A stretch of DNA of 11,370 bases from Bdellovibrionaceae bacterium UBA2351 (GTDB taxonomy: Bacteria; Bdellovibrionota; Bdellovibrionia; Bdellovibrionales; Bdellovibrionaceae). The number at the start of each line of letters is the position of its first letter. Position 1 is the first letter of the stretch. Below are positions 5,464 through 11,370 of this stretch, piece by piece. Both the position numbers and the translations under genes were made by a program. The stretch spans positions 1 to 11,370 of the forward strand of contig DDTZ01000027.1 in the NCBI GenBank assembly GCA_002344565.1, in the 5' to 3' direction. Under the pieces are notes generated by a model. That model had not been told where the DNA came from, made no database searches, and worked only from the letters and a program-made list of their open reading frames with translations.

Positions 5464-5907
5464 ATGAAAAACTTATTATTGCTTCTTCTACTACCACTTC
5501 TTTCCTTCGCAGCAAATACACGCGATACCTATCGCATGTGTTTGAATGCGTCCAATAAACTAGAATCCCCTGCAGATCGCGACGCAGAGAAAATTAACTG
5601 CTTCAATCAAAGCCGAGTACGCACCTCTGTTGACTCGTGCTTGAATTTAGCTCGGGTAATGGAACATACGACATCGTCTGATTCTTTAGTCTTGGGATGC
5701 TTAAATGATAACATCTTAAGTATGAAAATGGATGAATGTGTAAGGACTGCCAAAAAGCTCTATTATTCTGAAAATCGTGATAAGGCACTCTGGTCATGCC
5801 TAGAGAATCATACAGTTAAGCGCACACGCTGTAAGACTATCTCTGATGAAATGACATTTCCGCACAATAGAAATGTCGCTCTTAATTATTGTTTAATGAA
5901 AAATTAG
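5464..5907 (+). CDS. Small exported protein with four C-X19-C repeats
   Basis: A 147-residue protein with a clear Sec signal peptide (Lys3, then a run of leucines, cleavage near Ser14-Ala17). The mature part is built from four tandem units of about 33 residues. Cys pairs lie at 26/46, 59/79, 92/112 and 123/143, always 19 residues between the two Cys of a pair, and 12, 12 and 10 residues between pairs. Each unit reads roughly C-(L/V/K)-x2-(A/S)...R-(D/N)-x-A-L-x2-C-L, for example CVRTAKKLYYSENRDKALWSC in shape at 92-112. The pattern suggests helical hairpins each closed by a disulfide formed in the periplasm. I do not recognise the family. It is convergent with the transglycosylase gene, and their 3' ends overlap by four bases (5904-5907). 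The ATG at 5464 has no strong Shine-Dalgarno sequence. Secretion and repeat structure are clear; function is unknown. Confidence 0.8.
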   Translation: MKNLLLLLLLPLLSFAANTRDTYRMCLNASNKLESPADRDAEKINCFNQSRVRTSVDSCLNLARVMEHTTSSDSLVLGCLNDNILSMKMDECVRTAKKLYYSENRDKALWSCLENHTVKRTRCKTISDEMTFPHNRNVALNYCLMKN

Positions 5908-7115
5908 TTTCGATCTAAGCTAGCCATACGACGCTTGATACGCGCCATGTCCGATAATGCCGTTAAATATGATTTCTCGGGAATCAATAACCACGTCCCA
6001 TGTGGAACTGCATTGGATTTAGAGATTAATTTACGACTTAAATGTGGATTATAGATCTGCAATTTCAACAAATCATTATCAAACCAACGAGTCAGCATCT
6101 CAAAAGGCAACGCATGTTTCATTTTAAGTGGCTCGCCTGGGATACGTTTAGACCATTTAATATTTTTAAAATACTTAGGAGCATTGCTTTCCACTTCTAA
6201 AATAGCCAAGAAGCTCGCGTAAAAATTTCTAGATGCAAAGCCAAAGCTTTTGCGGGAATTCACGTTCTCGATTAACTCAGCTAAATCACGCGTTTTGTAT
6301 TTTTTGGTCATCTTCATCACGCCAGTCGGCCCATGATTGTAACCGGTAACTGCTAATGGCCAATCTTCAAGCATTCCAAAATTACTTCTTAAAATTCTTG
6401 CCGCTAACTTGGTCGCTTCAATTGGATGGTTTCGTTTATCTACTAAAGGACCCATCATTCTATAAGGACGCGCGTTCGATGGCATAATCTGCCATAAACC
6501 GCTAGCGCCTACTTTAGAGCGCGCCAGAACATTAAACGAACTCTCTACAAATACTAAACGGGTTAACTGAATCGGTAATTGATTCTGTCTAAAGATATCT
6601 TCGAAGTCCTCAAGATAACGCCCCGATAAAAAGATAGCCGTTTCTACACGATCTTTCTGTCCCAATTGAAAACGTAAGTCGTCCATTTTAAGATTTGGTT
6701 TTTCTAATAAGACGATTTTCTTGAGGCTATCAACTCGCTTTTGCTTTTCTTTTTCAATTTGGTATCGAGTGAGTTCCTTATTTGAAATGATGTCGCCGAA
6801 ATCTACTTTTTTGTACACTTCAGCCAAGTTTTCCGTGTTATGGATGATACCCTGATCCGTCGTGTATTCAGTATAAACTTTTTTCCAAAATTCAACTCGA
6901 GCTTCCATTCCTTTTGGAACTTTAAAGGCGTCTTTACTAGCCCCAATAAACGCACCTTGCGATTCAAAATCTGGGCTACGCCATTCGCGTGATCCGAACG
7001 GGTTTGATGCACCCAGGATTTCATCATGAGTAACCGGTGTTTCATCTAAAGTAGAAGGAGTAGATTGTGCGTAACTCGCACTCAACATGCAGATGCATAA
7101 AAACAAATATTTCAT
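5904..7115 (-). CDS. Lytic transglycosylase, MltD-like, without LysM domains
   Basis: Cleaves the glycan strands of peptidoglycan in the periplasm, forming 1,6-anhydromuropeptides. The 403-residue product begins with a Sec signal peptide (MKYLFLCICMLSASYAQS, cleavage near residue 16). A charged helical region (about 70-180) leads to the SLT domain: the catalytic Glu191 in FVESSFN, then SKVGASGLWQIM (200-211) and GYNHG (258-262), all standard family 1 motifs. After the SLT domain comes the MltD-type segment ending LLIPEKS (about residue 378), where family members usually continue into LysM repeats; here the protein stops soon after, so no peptidoglycan-binding LysM is present. It lies four bases after dacB with the junction TAA-ATAA-ATG and no Shine-Dalgarno sequence of its own, which suggests translational coupling to dacB. 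Assignment to the SLT family is sure; the MltD-like subtype is likely. Confidence 0.92.
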   Translation of the reverse strand: MKYLFLCICMLSASYAQSTPSTLDETPVTHDEILGASNPFGSREWRSPDFESQGAFIGASKDAFKVPKGMEARVEFWKKVYTEYTTDQGIIHNTENLAEVYKKVDFGDIISNKELTRYQIEKEKQKRVDSLKKIVLLEKPNLKMDDLRFQLGQKDRVETAIFLSGRYLEDFEDIFRQNQLPIQLTRLVFVESSFNVLARSKVGASGLWQIMPSNARPYRMMGPLVDKRNHPIEATKLAARILRSNFGMLEDWPLAVTGYNHGPTGVMKMTKKYKTRDLAELIENVNSRKSFGFASRNFYASFLAILEVESNAPKYFKNIKWSKRIPGEPLKMKHALPFEMLTRWFDNDLLKLQIYNPHLSRKLISKSNAVPHGTWLLIPEKSYLTALSDMARIKRRMASLDRN

Positions 7116-7119
7116 TTAT

Positions 7120-8547
7120 TTAGTCTATCAAGGTATTCAGAATTTTATCAAAAAAGTTTCTAATTCTGGCCTCGTCTGTGCTTCCATTAAAGATAAAAGC
7201 GAACTGAAACACACGACCATCGGCACGTCCGGCATAGCCAGCTAGACTTACGACACTCGTTAGATAGCCAGTTTTCGCGCGAACCCAACGCTCTGCCGGT
7301 TCGTTCTTCATTCGCTTTTTTAATGTTCCATCAACTCCTGAAATAGGAAGAGACACTAAAAATTCTGGGAACACTTTGAAATCTTTGTGAATTACTTCTA
7401 ATAGATGGTTCATAGCTTTTGCACTCATCTTATTTTCGCGAGTTAAACCTGATGGATTAATCAGGTAATATTGATCTTTTGGTAATTTAATTCGCGCTAA
7501 ATAATCATTAATCTTTGCCATGCCTTTTTTTAATGTACCAATTTCATCACCAGAAATACTTAGATTTTTAGTTAACATTTCAGCAACGTAATTGTTTGAA
7601 AACTTATTCATGTCCGCAAGAATACCTTCGATCGCTTTGCTTTCGTATTCAGCCACGATTTTCATCGATTTTGGCATCACGCCCGCTTTGACTTCCCCTT
7701 CAACTAAAATCCCGCGGTGTTTAAGAAATAATTTTAAATTACGTCCACTCCAATCGGCCGGATCTTCGATATTTTTATACGCGACAAATTCCTTACTCTT
7801 TTTGCCTATCGTCCCACTAACGACAATTTGTGAACCCTTTCTTTCAACGAATATATCGGTCTTATCGCCTTCATTTTGCTGGGCACGATTATCGACTGTA
7901 AACATCTCGATATCAGGGTCTAAAAATACTTTCGGTTTTTTCCCGAATTGATCGGCACGAACAAAAATATTAATCGAGTTCCAATTGAACGACATGGCGC
8001 CTACCGGGGCGTCATAAGCACGATCTACACGATTTTCCTGGCGGCTTTCATCAAAACGAACGCTATCAAAAAGCAAATCATCCACGATAATTGAGCCTTT
8101 GATTTTTTTAATTTGATTGCGCTCAAACTGATTTACAAGGAACCACATATTTTCTGAAACAAATGATGGATCTCCACCGCCTCTTAGATATAAATCGCCC
8201 GAGTAGATTTCACCTGATACTTTATCAGCATCAAGCCCCAACACTGTCTTAAATTTATGACCAGGAGGAAATTGATCTAAAACGGCACCTGCCGTTGCTA
8301 ATTTGCTGATCGAAGCCGGAATTTTCTTTTGTTCGGAATTTAATTCATAAACTATTTCGCTTTTCTTATCATCTATATAGGAAATCACTAAGCTTAAATC
8401 ACTGCGTGGAACTTTGCTTTGAGTAACCACTTTTTCAATTTTTTTCCCGAGCGTATTTAGATTCTCATTCGCTGCTGCAGAATTCGCAGCAGTGTAGCAT
8501 AAGCTGAACATCAAGACGAAAGTCATACCGATTTTATTTGTAGTCAT
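7120..8547 (-). CDS. dacB: D-alanyl-D-alanine carboxypeptidase/endopeptidase, PBP4 type
   Basis: A class C penicillin-binding protein (peptidase family S13) that removes terminal D-Ala and cuts D-Ala-mDAP crosslinks in periplasmic peptidoglycan. The 475-residue length is close to E. coli PBP4 (477). The sequence shows a Sec signal peptide (about 1-26, ending in an Ala-rich stretch), the SxxK motif as ASISK with nucleophile Ser79 and Lys82, the SxN motif as SNN (317-319), and KTG at 425-427. The NPSGLTR segment (364-370) corresponds to the usual D/N-x-SGLSR. The large insertion of S13 enzymes lies between about residues 90 and 310. It heads an operon with the lytic transglycosylase, so crosslink cutting and glycan cutting would be made together. 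A GGGAGGT sequence lies 13 bases before the ATG, farther than usual, and an in-frame stop directly precedes the ATG, so no longer form is possible. Confidence 0.95.
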   Translation of the reverse strand: MTTNKIGMTFVLMFSLCYTAANSAAANENLNTLGKKIEKVVTQSKVPRSDLSLVISYIDDKKSEIVYELNSEQKKIPASISKLATAGAVLDQFPPGHKFKTVLGLDADKVSGEIYSGDLYLRGGGDPSFVSENMWFLVNQFERNQIKKIKGSIIVDDLLFDSVRFDESRQENRVDRAYDAPVGAMSFNWNSINIFVRADQFGKKPKVFLDPDIEMFTVDNRAQQNEGDKTDIFVERKGSQIVVSGTIGKKSKEFVAYKNIEDPADWSGRNLKLFLKHRGILVEGEVKAGVMPKSMKIVAEYESKAIEGILADMNKFSNNYVAEMLTKNLSISGDEIGTLKKGMAKINDYLARIKLPKDQYYLINPSGLTRENKMSAKAMNHLLEVIHKDFKVFPEFLVSLPISGVDGTLKKRMKNEPAERWVRAKTGYLTSVVSLAGYAGRADGRVFQFAFIFNGSTDEARIRNFFDKILNTLID

Positions 8548-8560
8548 TCAATAATTGTAG

Positions 8561-8567
8561 ACCTCCC
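8561..8567 (-). promoter_or_regulatory. Distant Shine-Dalgarno-like site before dacB
   Basis: GGGAGGT on the minus strand ends 13 bases from the dacB ATG, while 5-9 is usual. The codon just before the ATG is TGA, so no better-placed upstream in-frame start exists. It may work inefficiently or mark a real spacing quirk. Confidence 0.4.
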
Positions 8568-8599
8568 TCTAGCTTTTAAGCAAAAAAAATTTATCTTTA

Positions 8600-8628
8600 T
8601 TTACTGATTTTTTTTTTGAATTCATACT
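8600..8628 (+). promoter_or_regulatory. Promoter for lspA, probably leaderless
   Basis: TTTACT (8600-8605) and CATACT (8623-8628) are 17 bases apart and each matches four of six consensus bases. The -10 box ends seven bases before the lspA ATG, so transcription would start at or next to the A of the start codon. No Shine-Dalgarno sequence is present, which fits a leaderless mRNA. The spacer includes a run of T residues. Confidence 0.45.
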
Positions 8629-8635
8629 GACGTTT

Positions 8636-9577
8636 ATGAAGCGAATTGAATGGGTAATCGTACTACTTCCTCTTGTTGTATGCTGGGTACTAGATCGTGT
8701 AACTAAGTTGTGGGCCAACGGTTTAGAAGGCGTTCACTCTTATGGTTATCTAAATTTTGTTTTGCACCATAATCATGGCGCAATGCTGGGTTTGTTTTCG
8801 GAATTACCGCAAGTACTGCGCATTGTTTCGTTATCGACTGGTGGTGCTTTCTTGTTATGTATCTATGTCATCATTCAGTATTTACTCCCTATCAAGTCGC
8901 TTGTTTTAAGAACGGGCCTATCTATATTAATTGGCGGTATTTTAGGTAACGTTGCAGATAGAATCATTTGGGGTTACGTAGTCGACTTCATCGTAATTGG
9001 CACCCCCGCTCTTTCAAGTCCCGCATTTAATATTGCCGATGCGGTTCAGTGGGTGGGTTATGCGATGATCGTTTCAGCGATCATTAAAGAAGGCGAAATC
9101 CTGTGGCCAGAGCATAACTCGCGCAGAAAATATTGGGTAAATCCATCATTCCAATTAAAATATTGTTTCGTTCTTTTAGGTGTGGGTGTAGGTCTTACTG
9201 TTATCAGTTTAGTGTTCTCTTACACCTACTTACGCGTTTCTATTTCTGAACTTGTTGGCGGCAATCAGTTTCTAATCAATAAATTTATCTCGCCGTTTGT
9301 AATCACATTCTTGGTCATATCGGTAGGTTTCTGCGCGATTCTTTTCACGGTTGGAAAAACTATTTCCCATCGCATAGCTGGACCTTTGTACGCCTTCGAA
9401 CGATTCTTGGATGATATTTTGGCAGGACGCCCAGCCCATTTAAAATTACGAGCCGGCGACGAGTTTAAGCATCTAGAGGAACTGGCTGATCAAATCAAAG
9501 TTCAATTGATGGAAATCCAAACGAAGACGATGGAAAAAGTTGCCTCGATGGAAGACAACAAGATCATGAAAGAATAA
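8636..9577 (+). CDS. lspA: Lipoprotein signal peptidase II fused to a membrane-HAMP module
   Basis: LspA removes the signal peptide of prolipoproteins after Lgt has lipidated the cysteine. Residues 1-155 hold a complete LspA core: DRVTKLW (20-26), NHGAMLG (46-52, the N-x-G-x-x-x-G region), GGILGNVADRI with catalytic Asp108, GYVVDF (113-118), and FNIADA with catalytic Asp135, with four membrane segments. Typical LspA proteins end near here, at about 160-170 residues. This one continues to 313: two further membrane segments (about 176-196 and 220-240), then a HAMP domain (about 237-290) with RIAGPLYAFERFL and the C-terminal half LRAGDEFKHLEEL, and a helical tail with no output domain. With a cytoplasmic LspA C-terminus, topology places HAMP in the cytoplasm, as in receptors. 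There is no stop or frame break at the junction. Neighbouring genes encode at least two probable substrates. LspA activity is very likely; the role of the extension is unknown. Confidence 0.93.
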   Translation: MKRIEWVIVLLPLVVCWVLDRVTKLWANGLEGVHSYGYLNFVLHHNHGAMLGLFSELPQVLRIVSLSTGGAFLLCIYVIIQYLLPIKSLVLRTGLSILIGGILGNVADRIIWGYVVDFIVIGTPALSSPAFNIADAVQWVGYAMIVSAIIKEGEILWPEHNSRRKYWVNPSFQLKYCFVLLGVGVGLTVISLVFSYTYLRVSISELVGGNQFLINKFISPFVITFLVISVGFCAILFTVGKTISHRIAGPLYAFERFLDDILAGRPAHLKLRAGDEFKHLEELADQIKVQLMEIQTKTMEKVASMEDNKIMKE

Positions 9578-9579
9578 TT

Positions 9580-9957
9580 CTACATATTCTTTATATAGGG
9601 ACAAAATCCAGGACGTGGACCAATACTTGGAAATTGCCTACATACATCAGGTCTTAATTGATAGTTAGTACAACGACGAGTGCGGGTGTCTAGAAAAATA
9701 CAATCGCGATTTGCTTTTTGGGTCAGCATAAACAATCCCGTACCTTCACGGTAGGTTGAAATCCATTTTTCCTTAATCAGTTTCTTAGCTACCTTTCGAA
9801 TACCCATATTTTGCACTTCGTCTTCGGTCACTAGATTAAGTCGAATAAGATCAGATAACGTAACTTCCACCGGCATAGTACAACAACTAGCTACACAGCT
9901 ATGGCATATTTCATCTGAGGTAAATTTCTTCCATGTCGAGGGTCTATCAACGTCCAT
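9580..9957 (-). CDS. YkgJ-family cysteine-cluster protein
   Basis: A 125-residue cytoplasmic protein of the YkgJ (CxxCxxCC) family, proposed to bind zinc or an iron-sulfur cluster but with no settled function. Eight Cys are present: C18-x2-C21-x3-C25-C26, then C86, C96, C106 and C119, with the typical DCIFLDTRTRRCTNYQLRP and CRQFP segments. No signal peptide or membrane segment is seen. It lies 10 bases after the deacetylase stop codon, and the AAGGA Shine-Dalgarno sequence overlaps that stop (TAAGGA), so the two genes very likely share an mRNA. Its 3' end is only two bases from the convergent lspA stop. Why it is paired with a deacetylase is not clear. Confidence 0.88.
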   Translation of the reverse strand: MDVDRPSTWKKFTSDEICHSCVASCCTMPVEVTLSDLIRLNLVTEDEVQNMGIRKVAKKLIKEKWISTYREGTGLFMLTQKANRDCIFLDTRTRRCTNYQLRPDVCRQFPSIGPRPGFCPYIKNM

Positions 9958-9967
9958 TGCACATTCC

Positions 9968-11023
9968 TTAAAATGCGGTAACCGGTTTAGCTTTAACGAT
10001 CACAATTGTATAGTTATTTTTATAAAGGTATTTCAATAGTAGCGGCATGACCTCTAAGGTCTTCTTGTGAATATCATGAAAAAGAATATTCCCACCCTGC
10101 TGACGATCAATTTTATTTATAAGACTCTGATAATAGTCGCCCAAACCCCGTTTTTTCCAATCTTCCGAATCAATCGACCAATAGAAGTCAAAGAAGCCTC
10201 GTCCGTATAAGTAATTTTGAAGTTCTGGAGACGATTCACCATAGGGAAACCTAAAGAATGGATGCGTCCACCCTAACACTTTAATCACACTACGAGCCCC
10301 CGCTGCGATTTCATTATAGGACTGACTCGAACTTAGGGGCGAGTGATTACTCCTACGGCATCGAGAATTCAAAGCGACGCAGGAATGACTTTCTGTATGG
10401 CTACCCACTGAGTGACCTTCTGCTGCGATTTTATAAACTTCGTCGGGAAACATACGCGCGCTTTTTCCTAACAAAAAGAACAACGCCTTAACGCCGGTTT
10501 GCTTGAATATTTTGAGCATTTTTTCTGTGTATTCAGGATGTGGTCCATCATCGAAAGTAAAAAGAACCTGCTTACGCGCGAACCCTTGAGCCAAAATTTT
10601 CCCACGTGGGACCGAATCCATAACTAAAGTCTCTGTTGTAAATTTAAAATCCAGATTTGGAACGGAAACAGACCCACGTTCACGATTCCAATATAAATCT
10701 AAACGACGAATCAGGCCTCTTTGGCAACCGACAAGTATTTTTTTGTATTTAGAATCACGAATTTGATTTTCAAATACAGTTAGATCCAAATCTGATAGTT
10801 TGGAAAGTTCATTACACACAACCGAACTCTCGGTCTGCCACTCTAACCAATCATCAAAAACTTTTTCGGGATGATAGTCTGACTGATTCCAACTTTCAAA
10901 ATCATCATGCTCATCCAATGCACGCACCACACTCTGAGAAACACTCTCCGGCGCCTCGTCACACCCAAGCGTAAACATAAAAATAATTAAGACCGCTAAA
11001 AGAACTCTCCATCCAAAATGCAT
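9968..11023 (-). CDS. Lipoprotein polysaccharide deacetylase (NodB domain, CE4)
   Basis: A probable metal-dependent deacetylase acting on an N-acetylated polysaccharide such as peptidoglycan or an exported glycan. From the ATG at 11023 the protein is 351 residues. It begins with a lipoprotein signal (MHFGWRVLLAVLIIFMFTLGC, Cys21) with Asp at position +2, which in E. coli favours inner-membrane retention. Residues 22-150 are a charged N-terminal region of no known family with Cys70 and Cys100. The NodB domain follows with all five motifs: TFDDGP (156-161; Asp158 base, Asp159 metal), HTESH (209-213, both metal His), RFPYG (258-262), DSEDW (285-289) and LFHD (314-317, His316). Two extra Cys (215 and 222) flank the second motif. 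An in-frame TTG seven codons upstream is possible but lies over the promoter, so the ATG is preferred. YkgJ follows in the same operon. Confidence 0.9.
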   Translation of the reverse strand: MHFGWRVLLAVLIIFMFTLGCDEAPESVSQSVVRALDEHDDFESWNQSDYHPEKVFDDWLEWQTESSVVCNELSKLSDLDLTVFENQIRDSKYKKILVGCQRGLIRRLDLYWNRERGSVSVPNLDFKFTTETLVMDSVPRGKILAQGFARKQVLFTFDDGPHPEYTEKMLKIFKQTGVKALFFLLGKSARMFPDEVYKIAAEGHSVGSHTESHSCVALNSRCRRSNHSPLSSSQSYNEIAAGARSVIKVLGWTHPFFRFPYGESSPELQNYLYGRGFFDFYWSIDSEDWKKRGLGDYYQSLINKIDRQQGGNILFHDIHKKTLEVMPLLLKYLYKNNYTIVIVKAKPVTAF

Positions 11024-11029
11024 AGAGCG

Positions 11030-11038
11030 TTTATACCA
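11030..11038 (-). promoter_or_regulatory. Extended -10 promoter for the deacetylase, probably leaderless
   Basis: On the minus strand TG-G-TATAAA (11038-11030) is an extended -10 box with five of six consensus bases. It ends six bases before the ATG at 11023, so the start site would be at the A of the ATG. No Shine-Dalgarno sequence is present. TTCCAA sits at the -35 position and is a poor match. Confidence 0.45.
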
Positions 11039-11049
11039 AACCAAACCAA

Positions 11050-11173
11050 CAATTGGAAATTCCCCAACAAAACAAATAGGGTGCCAATCAAAATCCTAAA
11101 TTTTTTTCCAAACTCAAAATCAAAAACTGTCTGAATTTTAATCACCCAAGAAAAAAATTTATTGTTCCAATTG
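11050..11173. repeat. 9-bp inverted pair at the -35 regions of two divergent promoters
   Basis: CAATTGGAA (11050-11058) and TTCCAATTG (11165-11173) are exact reverse complements. Each lies at or beside the -35 region of the promoter for the nearest gene, and each reads TTCCAATTG in that gene's direction. This could be a shared activator or repressor site; in AT-rich DNA a chance match cannot be excluded. Confidence 0.35.
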
Positions 11174-11199
11174 AAATAGTATTTTTGTTTTCAAATACC
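11171..11199 (+). promoter_or_regulatory. Possible promoter for the gene at the right edge
   Basis: TTGAAA (11171-11176, one base off TTGACA) is 17 bases from AATACC (11194-11199, a poor -10 match). A start near 11206 would give a leader of about 75 bases before the ATG at 11281, containing the short frame at 11220. Confidence 0.35.
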
Positions 11200-11219
11200 A
11201 GAACCAAGGCGAGCTTTAA

Positions 11220-11258
11220 ATGGCAGTACTAGACCTTCAACTATTTGACGGACCTTAG
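11220..11258 (+). other. Short upstream open frame, 12 residues
   Basis: ATG to TAG encoding MAVLDLQLFDGP, with AAGG ten bases before the ATG. It sits in the predicted leader of the gene at 11281. It shares the sequence CTATTTGAYG and the in-frame residues Leu-Phe-Asp with codons 11-13 of that gene. It could be a leader peptide, the remnant of a duplicated start, or chance. Confidence 0.2.
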
Positions 11259-11280
11259 CCCACCCACATAGACTTTGGGC

Positions 11281-11370
11281 ATGATGAACAATACACCTGA
11301 ACACGAAAAACTATTTGATGAAATCTGCAACAAGCTGAATGAACTGTCTCACCGAGACGACATTTCGCTT
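11281..11370 (+). CDS. 5' end of an unidentified gene, cut by the window edge
   Basis: An open frame of 30 codons starting ATG-ATG (11281 or 11284) and still open at the window end. An in-frame TAG 12 bases upstream of the ATG excludes a longer form except through a TTG at 11275. The residues (NNTPEHEKLFDE then ICNKLNELSHRDDISL) look like a soluble helical protein and give no family. There is no clear Shine-Dalgarno sequence before the ATG. A 13-codon frame with a Shine-Dalgarno-like AAGG lies just upstream. Confidence 0.5.
   Translation, partial: MMNNTPEHEKLFDEICNKLNELSHRDDISL

Noticed and set aside
7592..7951. 119-codon plus-strand frame inside dacB
   Set aside because: It is antisense to a gene with complete catalytic motifs and shows no features of its own.
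11024..11044. TTG start seven codons upstream for the deacetylase
   Set aside because: The TATAAA promoter element lies inside this stretch, and the ATG at 11023 gives a normal lipoprotein signal.

Overview
The window reads as chromosomal DNA of a Gram-negative, AT-leaning bacterium, most likely a member of Bdellovibrionota (Bdellovibrio-like). This is inferred from a TIGR02147/DUF4423-type protein, a stand-alone PilZ protein, an orphan prepilin, lipoprotein signals with unusual residues before the cysteine, and many secreted proteins without recognisable families. No transposase, phage gene, CRISPR array, rRNA or tRNA is visible. The gene order looks like ordinary chromosome with a strong cell-envelope theme.

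Layout. Positions 1-398 hold the 3' part of a dihydrofolate reductase gene. A PilZ-domain gene (616-918) follows, behind a leader that contains a palindrome, an extended -10 promoter and a hairpin that covers its ribosome binding site. Next come a TIGR02147-like DNA-binding protein (1062-2111) and a type IV prepilin-like protein with a proline-rich linker and a Cys-rich tail (2167-2901). Two minus-strand genes follow: an unknown secreted protein with a good sigma-70 promoter (2941-3798), and a five-bladed beta-propeller lipoprotein of the GH43/GH32/GH130-like glycosidase fold (3986-5119). A 344-base mostly non-coding gap leads to a small exported protein made of four C-X19-C repeats (5464-5907).

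The second half is dominated by cell-wall and membrane enzymes. dacB (PBP4-type D-Ala-D-Ala carboxypeptidase/endopeptidase, 7120-8547) and an MltD-like lytic transglycosylase (5904-7115) form a tight minus-strand operon. Divergent from them is lspA (8636-9577), a lipoprotein signal peptidase with an unusual C-terminal extension: two more membrane segments, a HAMP domain and a helical tail. A second minus-strand operon encodes a lipoprotein NodB-type polysaccharide deacetylase (9968-11023) and a YkgJ-like Cys-cluster protein (9580-9957). The last 150 bases hold a promoter-like region and the start of an unidentified plus-strand gene cut by the window edge.

Together the genes suggest peptidoglycan and polysaccharide remodelling (DacB, transglycosylase, deacetylase, propeller glycosidase) next to a lipoprotein-maturation enzyme that would process the two or more lipoproteins encoded nearby. 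The strongest candidates for something undescribed are the LspA-HAMP fusion, the C-X19-C repeat protein, and the leader region of the PilZ gene.
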